DNA of 19,201 nt. Origin: Paracoccaceae bacterium (lineage in GTDB: Bacteria; Pseudomonadota; Alphaproteobacteria; Rhodobacterales; Rhodobacteraceae). The stretch covers positions 2,026-21,226 of the forward strand of contig JABSSB010000132.1 in NCBI GenBank assembly GCA_013214715.1. Reading direction: 5' to 3'. Below the pieces are notes generated by a model. It was not told the DNA's origin. It did no database searches and worked only from the letters and a program-made list of their open reading frames with translations. Below, piece after piece: positions 7,208 to 14,806 of this stretch (position 1 is the stretch's first letter; every line of letters starts with the position of its first letter). The translations under genes were made by a program, and so were the position numbers.

Positions 7208-9847
7208 TCAGCGAAGTTGCAAAATGTCGGCGATGCAGGGTTTGCGCTCTTGCGGCATCTTGGACGCTCCATCCGATCGTTTCTGCAAAAGCGAGCTCTT
7301 TTTCAAAGCAAATTTCGGATGATCAAGCGGCCCGGATACCACAAATGGCCATGGGCTACGTGACAGCGGCTTGCCAATCGGGCGGGGTTGGCCCGTCACA
7401 TCGACTGTTCGGTTGCGCAAGTCAACGTCACCATTTGCCACCAATTGGACCTTTTGAGTTTCAAGCGCACCTTCCTTGATTTCGATCTTGCCGTGATCAA
7501 GTCGAAGCGGAATGCGCAGGCATGCGATCGGGGCCACTTTGCCGTGATCACCCGAAAACAGCCACGGCAAGATGCCTTGCCCTGCCAAATCCAACAGTTG
7601 AGTGTGAATGGTTCCATTATGCATTGAAACAAGGACGTCGCCGACGGATGTCATCAAAAAGGCCTCAAAAGATCGATGGGCCCCAGAGAGGTTCAAGTTC
7701 GCGTTCACAATTCCGCTGCCATGTTTCTTAACATTCAACTCCTGCAAAATCGTCTCGAAGTTCCAACCGTTTGCTGTCCCTTTCACCGTGACGATATCGG
7801 GATGATCAGCGATGTCGACCGACCCGGTGACGTCGATGCGCCCGCCGTCATATTCAAACTTCACCGGCCCAACCTGTGCCTTTTGATCGACCATCACGAA
7901 TTCGGTTTGGATAGACGAAGTGCCTGCCACGCCATCGAGTTTCTTGAGGTCAATCTGAACGTCAATATCGAGGCCAGATTGCAAAATTTCGGTGGTCAGA
8001 GGTTCAAGTGACACATTGCTGAAAACACCGCTTCCCTTGGGCTTGGATTCACTTGATGAGGTCAGTTCCCGCCTTGCCGAAATGAGGTGCCGAATGTCGG
8101 ACAACCTGATCAGCGAACTGTCCAACTGGCCAGTCAATTTGGGTTTGGGTTGATCGGTATCAGCGCTAAACGACATGTTCAGATCGGACTTACCCACTGA
8201 CAGATGTGTTTGTGATTGCCACGATTGATCATCGTTGGAGAGCTGCATGCCGAGCTTCGCTGCACCAATGGGTACGGATGCATGCTTCATCGCGGTGAGT
8301 ATATCGCCGCCAGACGGGGTTTCGGCAGTGATGTTCAACGACAAACCCGAAAGTATCAGCAGGTTCTCAGCCGAAGCGGCAACGTCAAGTTGGAACAAGT
8401 CAGTTCCATGCCCGGTTGCCTTAAAATCCGAAAGCGACAGAGATTTGCTGTCTCCACTCAGGTGAAAGCTCCCGACAATCTTGCCCAGCCGGTCACTATC
8501 GGACGACTGTTTCGATTTCAGAAAGATACTTGCCGGGATATCGATCGAGGCGTCGAACCCGATATCCTGCACGTTCAAGGCATCGCCAACCGATCCGTCG
8601 AATACGACATAATAGCCGTCCGACGGCCCGATACGCAGTCCGACGTCACCCAGGTCCAGCAACCCGTCCGGCGTAATTTGGATGTTTGAAACCGTGATCG
8701 GCGGAGGGCCCTTGCCATGCGTGTTGAGAACGAAGCCGTTTGTAAGAACCTTCATCTGTCTTAACGGCACGCCATCAGGCTGCGCCTGCAGATCCATCTC
8801 AAACCCTGTGAGTTTTAAATCTCTGCGGAGTTTTGCTGGCTGGGGCATCGAAGCGGGCGGAAAAAGTGAAATATCCACTTTCAGATTTGCCGTGTTCAGG
8901 TTGCGAAATTCGTCGACATTGCCGGAAAGTTCCAGACTTTGCCCACTATCGAGCGTCAATTGCAGTTCAAGATTTTCGAGACTGTGTTTTCCGCTGGCAG
9001 ATTTCAGGACCGTCACAACGGTTCCTTGTCCAGAAAGCGACTGCTGAAGATTCAGGATTTTCAGAAGCTGCGTCAATTCAGCGATGTCGGCCGAAATTTT
9101 AGCACTGTACCCGTCAGCATAGCCGCCCTTGTCGGGGGTGCCATCGATTTTGAGGTCTATCTGTTCCGTCTCGGCCGATAATGTGAAAGGCTTATCATCC
9201 GGAAATGAGCCGTGCAGTGTCAAACTCTGACCATTCACGGCGCCTTTCGCCTGTAGCGTCCAGGGAGAGCCGTCTTCGTTTTTGCCGATCGCCATTGAAG
9301 ATAGCTGCACATCAACATCGAGGCCGTTGCGTGCATTCCTGTAGCTCAACTTGCTGTCCGAGAACCTAATCCTGCGGTCGAACTCAATCACCGGGGTGTT
9401 TCTGCCAGACGTTGAGCCATTGGGGGTCAATGATGGCCACTTCATGGATGCCGACCCCGGTCCGACGGTTGTGCCGTCTTGGCTTACTTCCATGCTTACC
9501 TGCGCACCGTTGATCAGCAGATCGCTCAACTGCAGGTGCCCATTCAGGATATCGTCCAATCCCAACAAGAAACTGACCTCGGCGATCTGGACAGGCTGCA
9601 TATCAGGCTCGTCATCTCCCGGGACAACCAGATCCCGTGCGGTCACGCGCAATCCCGGACCAAACGATAATCCAGCGCCGCCCAGTATCTTGATGTTCGC
9701 CCCCAAGCGGTGAGAGATGATCCGCGCTGTCAAATCCCCGCGGGGTTCCGCCAGCAAAGACGAAAACAACAACAGCCAGACCAAAATCAATGCAACGCCT
9801 GCCAGCACAGCGACCGCAATGGCCAGCCGCTTGGCCAGATTCATCAC
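7208..9847 (-). CDS. AsmA-family envelope protein (AsmA-like C-terminal domain)
   Basis: This large 879-residue protein has one N-terminal membrane anchor (about 5-33, KRLAIAVAVLAGVALILVWLL) and a long periplasmic beta-rich region. After the anchor it reads 'GDLTARIISHRLGANIKILGG', the typical AsmA opening. Alternating 'L-x-L-S-D-L-x-I-N-G-A-Q-V' repeats follow. It ends with an AsmA_2-like region (about 700-830): 'AFLMTSVGDVLVSMHNGTI', 'LRIPLRLDHGKIEIKEGAL', 'GDVDLRNRTVDVTGQPRPIG' and 'FVVSGPLDHPKF'. Proteins of this group span the periplasm and take part in phospholipid or lipid movement to the outer membrane and in envelope integrity; which one this resembles most is unclear. GTG (9847) and ATG (9844) are adjacent, and AGGGG lies 8 bases before the GTG. 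The gene stands alone, with degraded DNA on both sides. Confidence 0.85.
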   Translation of the reverse strand: MMNLAKRLAIAVAVLAGVALILVWLLLFSSLLAEPRGDLTARIISHRLGANIKILGGAGLSFGPGLRVTARDLVVPGDDEPDMQPVQIAEVSFLLGLDDILNGHLQLSDLLINGAQVSMEVSQDGTTVGPGSASMKWPSLTPNGSTSGRNTPVIEFDRRIRFSDSKLSYRNARNGLDVDVQLSSMAIGKNEDGSPWTLQAKGAVNGQSLTLHGSFPDDKPFTLSAETEQIDLKIDGTPDKGGYADGYSAKISADIAELTQLLKILNLQQSLSGQGTVVTVLKSASGKHSLENLELQLTLDSGQSLELSGNVDEFRNLNTANLKVDISLFPPASMPQPAKLRRDLKLTGFEMDLQAQPDGVPLRQMKVLTNGFVLNTHGKGPPPITVSNIQITPDGLLDLGDVGLRIGPSDGYYVVFDGSVGDALNVQDIGFDASIDIPASIFLKSKQSSDSDRLGKIVGSFHLSGDSKSLSLSDFKATGHGTDLFQLDVAASAENLLILSGLSLNITAETPSGGDILTAMKHASVPIGAAKLGMQLSNDDQSWQSQTHLSVGKSDLNMSFSADTDQPKPKLTGQLDSSLIRLSDIRHLISARRELTSSSESKPKGSGVFSNVSLEPLTTEILQSGLDIDVQIDLKKLDGVAGTSSIQTEFVMVDQKAQVGPVKFEYDGGRIDVTGSVDIADHPDIVTVKGTANGWNFETILQELNVKKHGSGIVNANLNLSGAHRSFEAFLMTSVGDVLVSMHNGTIHTQLLDLAGQGILPWLFSGDHGKVAPIACLRIPLRLDHGKIEIKEGALETQKVQLVANGDVDLRNRTVDVTGQPRPIGKPLSRSPWPFVVSGPLDHPKFALKKSSLLQKRSDGASKMPQERKPCIADILQLR

Positions 9848-10106
9848 GATAATAACCCCTGCCTAATGAACATGTCTGATGTTAACCAGCAAATGAGACG
9901 CGGCGCCATCTCTGTGCCTGGACGAACTCGGAAAATGTGATGTATCAGGCAAGGTTCACGCATGGCCCTATTGCCCGTCAGCCGATGAAAAGCCTCCTTC
10001 CCTGTTGTCAGCAGACACAATCTGCAATAGCGCCAGTGCCATTGTGCGTTTGTGTCTGACGTCAACGGTTACTTTGGACGTCCATCACCCCGAAATAGGA
10101 GGCACA

Positions 10107-10211
10107 CCAAGGTTCGACTTCGAGGCGACCAAGGATGCACCCTACATGTATCACTGTCACATCCTTGAACACGAAGACTGTGGAATGATGGGGCAGTTTA
10201 CAGTCGGTTAG
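10107..10211 (+). pseudogene. Multicopper oxidase C-terminal remnant
   Basis: The last 35 codons of this frame read 'RFDFEATKDAPYMYHCHILE' then 'HEDCGMMGQFTVG' and a TAG at 10209. 'YMYHCHILEHED-x-GMMGQF' is the C-terminal copper-binding segment of CueO/bilirubin-oxidase-like multicopper oxidases: HCH supplies the type 1 Cys and type 3 His ligands, and the following His and Met complete the site. Upstream there is no cupredoxin domain and no partner HPxHxHG motif in any frame, so roughly nine tenths of the gene is missing. The frame opens further left, but that part does not read as multicopper oxidase. This is a deletion relic. Confidence 0.85.
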
Positions 10212-10456
10212 GTTAACCTGTGCGAGAGCAACGCTGAACAGTCTTGTCCAATCTTCACCAAAGCAGTCGTTTGCCCTTCCAAGGTCGAAGTCCGCTTCGT
10301 CCGCATTCCCGACTTTGGCGAATACTGCAGCGAACGACCGGTTTCCGCCCTTCTTGCCGAAAACGAAAGCAGTCAACTGTCTGTGGTTTCATGCCCCCGT
10401 AACCAGCGCTACAGAACCGCCCGTGGCATACCGCCTATGGACGGTTTGTTTTGCCC

Positions 10457-10525
10457 CAACGCCAACAAACCGGCCAACGCGCCCTCCAACTCAATCGCCA
10501 ACGGCAACGTTGAGTGTTGGCGTTG
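10457..10525. repeat. 10-base inverted repeat within a CCAAC-rich patch
   Basis: CAACGCCAAC at 10457-10466 is matched by its exact reverse complement GTTGGCGTTG at 10516-10525. GCCAAC also recurs between them (about 10473 and 10497). The patch lies about 70 bases past the stop of the amine oxidase gene (minus strand). It could form alternative RNA hairpins at the 3' end of that transcript. No T-run supports intrinsic termination. Confidence 0.4.
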
Positions 10526-10594
10526 AGGCATTCGCAAGCCCTTGTGGTGACCATTTCAGCCATTCCGACCAGGCGACTCGCGATCAGTTGACGA

Positions 10595-11842
10595 TCAGCT
10601 CTGTAGTTTGAGAATTGCCTCTGCCGAAGCACGGCCGCTCAGAAACGCACCGTGAACCGTGGAGTAAGCCTCTGAGCTGGTTGCTTCCCCCGCAAAGAAG
10701 ATCTTTTCCTGAATTGGTTCCGCAAGAGTCATGCGCGCATCGGAGTGTCCGGGCTTTGCATAGCTGTACGAACCGATGGTGAACGGATTTTTGCGCCAGG
10801 CGGTTTCGTCGGTTTTGCAAATATGCTTCGTGATTGTGTTGCCGAAGAACGCGCGTAGTGCCTCAAGGCAATATTCGGTCGCGGCTTCGGGACCGTCCTT
10901 TTCCAACTGGTCAGCGAACCGGCCGGCGACAAAACCGGTGGCAAGCCCTGACCCGAACATACCGAAACAGATCGAGCAAAACTCGGTGTCACCGCTATGA
11001 TAGTCCATCATCTCGCCTTCACTCGCGCCATGCCATGCGGGGGCGAATTCGATCCCGATCTTGTTCAGTAAGCCATTGGGCAGGTTCTCTGCCGCTGTGC
11101 GTTTTTCGATCGGCAATCCCGGTACAAACCGTATGTGCCCGGCGGTAAGAACGGCAGCTGAAACGGTCAGGATCACATGATCGGCCTCGATCGTTCCTGA
11201 AGGGGTTGTGACCTTTACGCGCTTGCCGGTGTAATCGACTTCTGTCACCGGGCTGTTACAGCAAACCTCGACCTCCCGGTGCAGAGACTGCAGAAAGCAT
11301 CCAAGCCCACCCTCTACCATCCAATCGCCTTCTGCATCGGAATAGTTGAACGTATCTTTGGCCGAGGTCATGTCGGCGTCCGCTGAAAGCATCTGTGCAA
11401 TCGAATGCCGGGCCGTGTCTTTCCAAAGACCGTCCGGCAATATGTCTGCAATCACTTTGTCGGTTGGTTGTGTCCCTTGCCGATTGATCTCACGCCACAT
11501 GGCCTGCTGGTAGCGACGATACTCGGCCACTTGGCTGTGGGTCAGGTCCTGACCCTTTGCCATGACCCGCGACCAGGTCCAAGGCGTCTTGTGAATCGTC
11601 TTACAGTTTTGCTCTGCCAGTCGTGCCAAGGGATTGATTGCCGCAGAATGCAGCCAGGAACATCCCCGGTCGAAAGGTACGGAAAATGTTCTGGTATCGG
11701 TGACACACCGCCCTCCGGTGTGATTGGCGGCTTCCAGTACAAGGGGTTGCAGTCCGGCAGTCTTCAGGGATTGCGCCGCGGACAGGCCCGCTACACCAGC
11801 TCCGACGATCGCCACATCGGGGTTCCTTGCAAATGCAGTCAT
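10595..11842 (-). CDS. FAD-dependent amine oxidase (monoamine/polyamine oxidase family)
   Basis: Flavoenzyme of 415 residues expected to oxidise an amine C-N bond to an imine with release of H2O2. The N-terminal dinucleotide-binding fold has 'VAIVGAGVAGLSAAQSL' (10-26), the ribose-binding acidic residue E37 and 'GGR' (43-45). Lys261 in 'NGLLNKIGIEF' matches the conserved active-site lysine of this family. The C-terminal FAD contact 'IFFAGEATSSEAYSTVHGAF' begins at about 381 and is intact. No signal peptide is seen, so it is cytoplasmic. The ATG overlaps the TGA of the 85-residue gene upstream (ATGA). Coupling with a Rieske oxygenase and a Pot-type importer suggests it acts on the imported amine or on a demethylated product. 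Polyamine, N-methyl amino acid and other secondary amines are all possible substrates. Confidence 0.9.
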   Translation of the reverse strand: MTAFARNPDVAIVGAGVAGLSAAQSLKTAGLQPLVLEAANHTGGRCVTDTRTFSVPFDRGCSWLHSAAINPLARLAEQNCKTIHKTPWTWSRVMAKGQDLTHSQVAEYRRYQQAMWREINRQGTQPTDKVIADILPDGLWKDTARHSIAQMLSADADMTSAKDTFNYSDAEGDWMVEGGLGCFLQSLHREVEVCCNSPVTEVDYTGKRVKVTTPSGTIEADHVILTVSAAVLTAGHIRFVPGLPIEKRTAAENLPNGLLNKIGIEFAPAWHGASEGEMMDYHSGDTEFCSICFGMFGSGLATGFVAGRFADQLEKDGPEAATEYCLEALRAFFGNTITKHICKTDETAWRKNPFTIGSYSYAKPGHSDARMTLAEPIQEKIFFAGEATSSEAYSTVHGAFLSGRASAEAILKLQS

Positions 11843-12096
11843 GGGGGCGTGGTCAGCGCGTTTGATACGCTTGGAATACGCACGCCTTCATGCCGGGCCA
11901 AATCCAGCGCATCTTCGTTGTCAAACTTGCTGCAACGTCGGTAGATTTCCAGCATCTGCTCCGACATTTCTCCGCGCATATAGAAATACATAGCCGCTGC
12001 GTAACGGGCTGCGCCCGAACCCTTGGGGCCGACATCTGAGAGGAGTAGCGATCGCTGGAGGTCGTATTTTTCCTGCTCGATCAATGTCGGACTCAA
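11839..12096 (-). CDS. Small hypothetical protein (85 aa) inside the Rieske/amine oxidase operon
   Basis: I do not recognise this protein. It starts at TTG (12096), which overlaps the Rieske TGA (TTGA), and ends with a TGA overlapping the amine oxidase ATG (ATGA). It is therefore locked between two enzymes by 4-base overlaps on both sides, which argues for a real, translationally coupled gene. No ATG or GTG lies closer to the Rieske stop and there is no strong ribosome site. The sequence is charged and probably helical ('SGAARYAAAMYFYMRGEMSE', 'MLEIYRRCSKFDNEDALDLA'), with one Cys, no signal peptide and no CxxC pair. A ferredoxin role is thus excluded. It may be an accessory or assembly subunit for one of the two flanking enzymes; this is inference from position only. 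Confidence 0.7.
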   Translation of the reverse strand: MSPTLIEQEKYDLQRSLLLSDVGPKGSGAARYAAAMYFYMRGEMSEQMLEIYRRCSKFDNEDALDLARHEGVRIPSVSNALTTPP

Positions 12097-13340
12097 ACGT
12101 TCAGCGATGCGCTCATGGCCGCGTTCTTGGACACAAGTTCATCCTCATCCGGCGCCTGTTCCAGATTGTAGATTGGCAGGACTGCGCGCAAATGATCGTG
12201 GTGGGTTCGCACCCCATATTCCAGATCTGAAAGATAGAAGCCCTCAAACGACTCCGAGGCCATAGATTCGTTGGACCAGATTGTCAGTTGAACGTCCTCT
12301 TGAACCGTTTCCCTGTCAATCCGTGCCGCAAGATATCGCGCGACGCGTTGCTGGCGGTCTTCTTCGCGATGCCGGTAGGTCGCGCTTCGCAGGACGGATG
12401 TATTGGTGGAGGTCGGGAACTCCTGATAAAACAGCATGGTTTCCGGTGTAGCCGCAATCACTGCGTTGGGAAAGATCCCCCAATACATCCATGTTTTACA
12501 AAGTTTCTCCGGAAGGAATGGCTGCGGTTTGGAGAATTTTTTGTAATTCCTTACAGACCAGCGTCGCCCTTTGGTTGGCGTAAAACGCCCATCCGAGCGG
12601 GACACCCCATCGACAAACGGCTCGTCATAATAGGTCGAACCGTAAAGGTCCTGCAGTGCCGGGTGAGCAAGGGCCACATGATACCCTTCATTGTCAACGT
12701 CGCGAACGGATTTCCAGTTCACTGGCGTTTCCTCGGTCCAGATCCCGTCGGTCGGGACGTGGTCTGATGCCCGATATGCCGCAACCTCATCGGCGATAGG
12801 CGCAAGCAGGTCCGCCACCGAAGGCTGTGGACCTCGCCGGAAGCGGATAAATACGAACCCGTTCCAGATCTCGGCCTCTAACGGTTTGAGGCCAAATTCA
12901 TCTTTGTCGAGTGGCGGGAAAGAGTCCGGACGCGCCGCGCCCCGCAAAGACCCGTCGAGATTGTAGACCCATCCATGAAAAGGGCAGACCAATGCGTTCT
13001 TACACTGCCCTTGTTCGTCAACAACAAGGCGCGACCCACGGTGGCGGCAGACATTGTTGAAGGCCCGAACCTCCCCGCTCTCATCCCGAAGGATCAGTGC
13101 GCGTTCGTTGCACAGATCAAAGCTGAGGAAACTGCCCGGTTCTGGAATGTCCGATACGTGGCAGGCAATCTGCCAGTGCTTCAGAAAGATTTCGCTCTTC
13201 TCAAGCTCAAGGAGGGCTTGGCTGTGATAGCACCAGCCGGGCAGGCCACGCCTGTCCCATTCGTCCGGAACTTTGATGTTTCTTGCTCTGTCATTCATAG
13301 CATCGACCCGGCCTGCGGTGGTTGTGACGGAGTGCTCCAT
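12093..13340 (-). CDS. Rieske non-heme iron oxygenase, alpha subunit (probable N-dealkylating type)
   Basis: Terminal oxygenase component of 415 residues. The Rieske [2Fe-2S] ligands are C98-x-H100 in 'NNVCRHRGSRL' and C119-x2-H122 in 'VCPFHGWVYNLDG'. The mononuclear iron site reads 'NWKSVRDVDNEGYHVALAHP', with H221 and H226 as ligands and D349 ('VQEDVQ') a likely third. The bridging residue is E218, not the Asp of ring-hydroxylating dioxygenases. Glu at this place is reported for carnitine monooxygenase CntA, so substrates such as betaine, carnitine or another N-methyl compound are more likely than a plain aromatic ring. No reductase gene (FNR plus ferredoxin) and no beta subunit are present. 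The ATG at 13340 follows GGGAAGG by about 10 bases; an alternative Met lies at residue 15. First gene of the leftward operon. Confidence 0.92.
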   Translation of the reverse strand: MEHSVTTTAGRVDAMNDRARNIKVPDEWDRRGLPGWCYHSQALLELEKSEIFLKHWQIACHVSDIPEPGSFLSFDLCNERALILRDESGEVRAFNNVCRHRGSRLVVDEQGQCKNALVCPFHGWVYNLDGSLRGAARPDSFPPLDKDEFGLKPLEAEIWNGFVFIRFRRGPQPSVADLLAPIADEVAAYRASDHVPTDGIWTEETPVNWKSVRDVDNEGYHVALAHPALQDLYGSTYYDEPFVDGVSRSDGRFTPTKGRRWSVRNYKKFSKPQPFLPEKLCKTWMYWGIFPNAVIAATPETMLFYQEFPTSTNTSVLRSATYRHREEDRQQRVARYLAARIDRETVQEDVQLTIWSNESMASESFEGFYLSDLEYGVRTHHDHLRAVLPIYNLEQAPDEDELVSKNAAMSASLNV

Positions 13341-13381
13341 TATCTATTTACCTTCCCCATTTTTTAAATTCAGTCAACCCA

Positions 13382-13403
13382 TCTGACTGACCAGTCAGTC
13401 AGA
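13382..13403. promoter_or_regulatory. Palindromic operator O1, probable TetR-family site
   Basis: The core CTGACTG-AC-CAGTCAG (13383-13398) is an exact palindrome with a 2-base centre. A second, overlapping register gives 10-base arms, TCTGACTGAC (13382-13391) and GTCAGTCAGA (13394-13403). It lies about 40-60 bases upstream of the Rieske ATG, where binding would block leftward transcription. It shares the pattern CTGAnTGACCAnTCAG with O2. The regulator is most simply the TetR-family protein at 17808-18446. Confidence 0.75.
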
Positions 13404-13524
13404 AATGGCAAGTCGGATCTTTCCTCTGTGATGTTCAATCGGCTCATAGACGCCTGAAAAAGGCTGCGATCTGTTGTTTCAGGGTTGTTTTTTCAGTCTC
13501 CGGCAAGCGAGTTGTCCGCCTTAC

Positions 13525-13553
13525 TTGACATCTACAAATTCATCACCCTAGGC
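13525..13553 (+). promoter_or_regulatory. Probable promoter of the rightward transporter operon
   Basis: TTGACA (13525-13530) is a perfect -35 hexamer. After a 17-base spacer the -10 position reads CTAGGC (13548-13553), a poor match, as is common in alphaproteobacteria. Transcription would then start near 13560, inside operator O2 (13555-13572). That fits repression by a protein bound there. Confidence 0.5.
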
Positions 13554-13554
13554 T

Positions 13555-13572
13555 TCTGAATGACCATTCAGA
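13555..13572. promoter_or_regulatory. Palindromic operator O2, probable TetR-family site
   Basis: TCTGAATG and CATTCAGA flank a 2-base centre (AC) with exact 8-base arms. The inner 16 bases match the O1 core at all but two symmetric positions (CTGA[C/A]TGACCA[G/T]TCAG). The changes compensate each other across the dyad, so symmetry is kept in both copies, which is a strong sign of a dimer-binding site. It overlaps the predicted transcription start of the binding-protein operon and lies about 115 bases before its ATG. Confidence 0.8.
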
Positions 13573-13685
13573 ATGGCAACGGTTGGCGAGCACGCTCTCG
13601 GCACCTTAGTAAAAAACAAAATGGTGCAGCAATGGTCCGGAATAATCTGAGCCATAGCCGTCCTCCAGGGAAGGGAAATCAAAGC

Positions 13686-14792
13686 ATGAAGTCTATGAAG
13701 CGAACTTTGGGTATGTCGGTTGCCGTTGTCACGGCAGTCATTGGCGGGTCAGCCTTCGCGGAGGACCGCGTTCTGAAAGTGACGAATTGGGGCGAGTATA
13801 TCGGCGAGGACACCATTGCCAACTTTGAAAAGGAATATGGGATCAAGGTCATCTATGATCCCTATGATTCCGCGGAGTCCATTGACGCCAAACTGCTGGC
13901 AGGTAACAGCGGATACGACGTGGTCAGCCATGCCGGCAGCGACACGGCGCGCCTGATCAAGGCTGGTATCGTTGCACCGTTGGACATGACGAAACTGGAC
14001 AATGTTCAGCACATGGATCCCGAGATCATGGCGCAGCTGGCAAGCGATTGGGATCCGGGCAACCAGCACTTTGTCCCTTACATGTGGGGAACACATGGCG
14101 TCACTTATAATGAGGCTCTGGTCAAAGAGACCTATCCGGATGCGCCTATCGGTTCGATGGATATGGTTTTCGATCCGGTTCATATGAAGGAACTGTCCAA
14201 GTGTGGCGTATCGTTCCTGGATTCCCCCGGAGATATCATCCCGATGGCTCTGGCTCATATGGGTTTGGATCCGAACTCTACCAACTCGGAAGACTATGAA
14301 AAAGTCGGTGCGATGCTGGCGGAAATCAGGCCTTACGTCAAAACGTTCGACAACTACGCTTACCAACGCATGCCCCAGAAAGAATTCTGTGTGGCCACGA
14401 CTTGGGGGCCAGACGGTTTGCTGGCCATGTCAGGTGCTGAGGAGGCAAACACCGGTGTCGTCCTTGACTTTTTCCTGCCTGAGGGAGAACGCAAAGCGCA
14501 ATTGTGGATCGACGGTTGGCTGATCCCTGCGGACGCCCAGAACAAGGAAGACGCGCATCTGTTCCTGAACTACATGATGCGACCCGAAGTTGGTGCGAAC
14601 GACAGTAACTATACTTGGTACGCAACGGCCAACAAGTCAGCCAAGCCCATGGTCGACGAGGCCGTCACATCCAGCCCGGCGGCGTTTCCGACATCGGATC
14701 AGGTGGCGCTGATGTATACCACTGCGGTTCTTCCACCCAAAGTCGAGCGGCTGCAGACCCGTACATGGACTAACTTCAAGGCCGGAAACTGA
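13686..14792 (+). CDS. Periplasmic substrate-binding protein of a Pot-type (polyamine-family) ABC transporter
   Basis: Binding protein of 368 residues that captures the substrate in the periplasm and delivers it to the permeases encoded downstream. The signal peptide is clear: basic MKSMKR, a hydrophobic core, and cleavage after 'GGSAFA' (residue 25). The mature protein begins 'EDRVLKVTNWGEYIGEDTIA', the PotD/PotF opening. The family loop 'LLAGNSGYDVVSHAG' follows, and the C-terminal 'HLFLNYMMRPEVGANDSNYT' is typical of the family. The open frame extends to 13560, but those 42 codons cross the operator and lack a signal peptide, so the ATG at 13686, behind AGGGAAGGG, is chosen. Which residues contact the ligand cannot be assigned, so the substrate may be a polyamine or another cationic amine. 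Confidence 0.9.
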   Translation: MKSMKRTLGMSVAVVTAVIGGSAFAEDRVLKVTNWGEYIGEDTIANFEKEYGIKVIYDPYDSAESIDAKLLAGNSGYDVVSHAGSDTARLIKAGIVAPLDMTKLDNVQHMDPEIMAQLASDWDPGNQHFVPYMWGTHGVTYNEALVKETYPDAPIGSMDMVFDPVHMKELSKCGVSFLDSPGDIIPMALAHMGLDPNSTNSEDYEKVGAMLAEIRPYVKTFDNYAYQRMPQKEFCVATTWGPDGLLAMSGAEEANTGVVLDFFLPEGERKAQLWIDGWLIPADAQNKEDAHLFLNYMMRPEVGANDSNYTWYATANKSAKPMVDEAVTSSPAAFPTSDQVALMYTTAVLPPKVERLQTRTWTNFKAGN

Positions 14793-14806
14793 TCGGCCCC
14801 TTTTCA

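Larger units (their letters stand above)
9848..10594. other. Gene-poor gap with a multicopper oxidase remnant
   Basis: This 747-base gap carries no intact gene. It contains the C-terminal fragment of a multicopper oxidase (10107-10211) and, further right, a cluster of CCAAC repeats with a 10-base inverted repeat. Open frames at 9844-10065, 10062-10376 and 10435-10632 (minus) and 10315-10611 (plus) show no motif or ribosome site and are probably chance. The promoter of the AsmA-like gene should lie at its left end but no clear hexamers were seen. Confidence 0.5.
13341..13685. other. Divergent control region between oxygenase and transporter operons
   Basis: This 345-base region separates the Rieske gene (leftward) from the binding-protein gene (rightward). 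It carries two matching palindromic operators and a TTGACA promoter, listed separately. The remainder, 13405-13520, is AT/T-rich with CTGAAA/TTTCAG elements (about 13453-13481) but no other structure I can assign. The open frame of the binding protein extends left to 13560, but it crosses the second operator and lacks protein character. Confidence 0.75.

Noticed and set aside
8216..8689. 157-residue plus-strand frame
   Set aside because: Antisense to the AsmA-like gene, with no motif.
9844..10376. Minus-strand frames across the multicopper oxidase relic
   Set aside because: They are antisense to the recognisable oxidase tail, lack ribosome sites and show no family features.
10546..10558. Possible third operator (GTGACCATTTCAG)
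   Set aside because: It resembles one half of the operator motif but has an extra T and no matching left arm, so dyad symmetry is lost.
10315..10611. 98-residue plus-strand frame
   Set aside because: Low-complexity Thr/Pro composition caused by the CCAAC repeats; no ribosome site.
13560..13685. Upstream extension of the binding-protein frame
   Set aside because: It overlaps operator O2 and the predicted transcription start and precedes a clear signal peptide. It is most likely untranslated.
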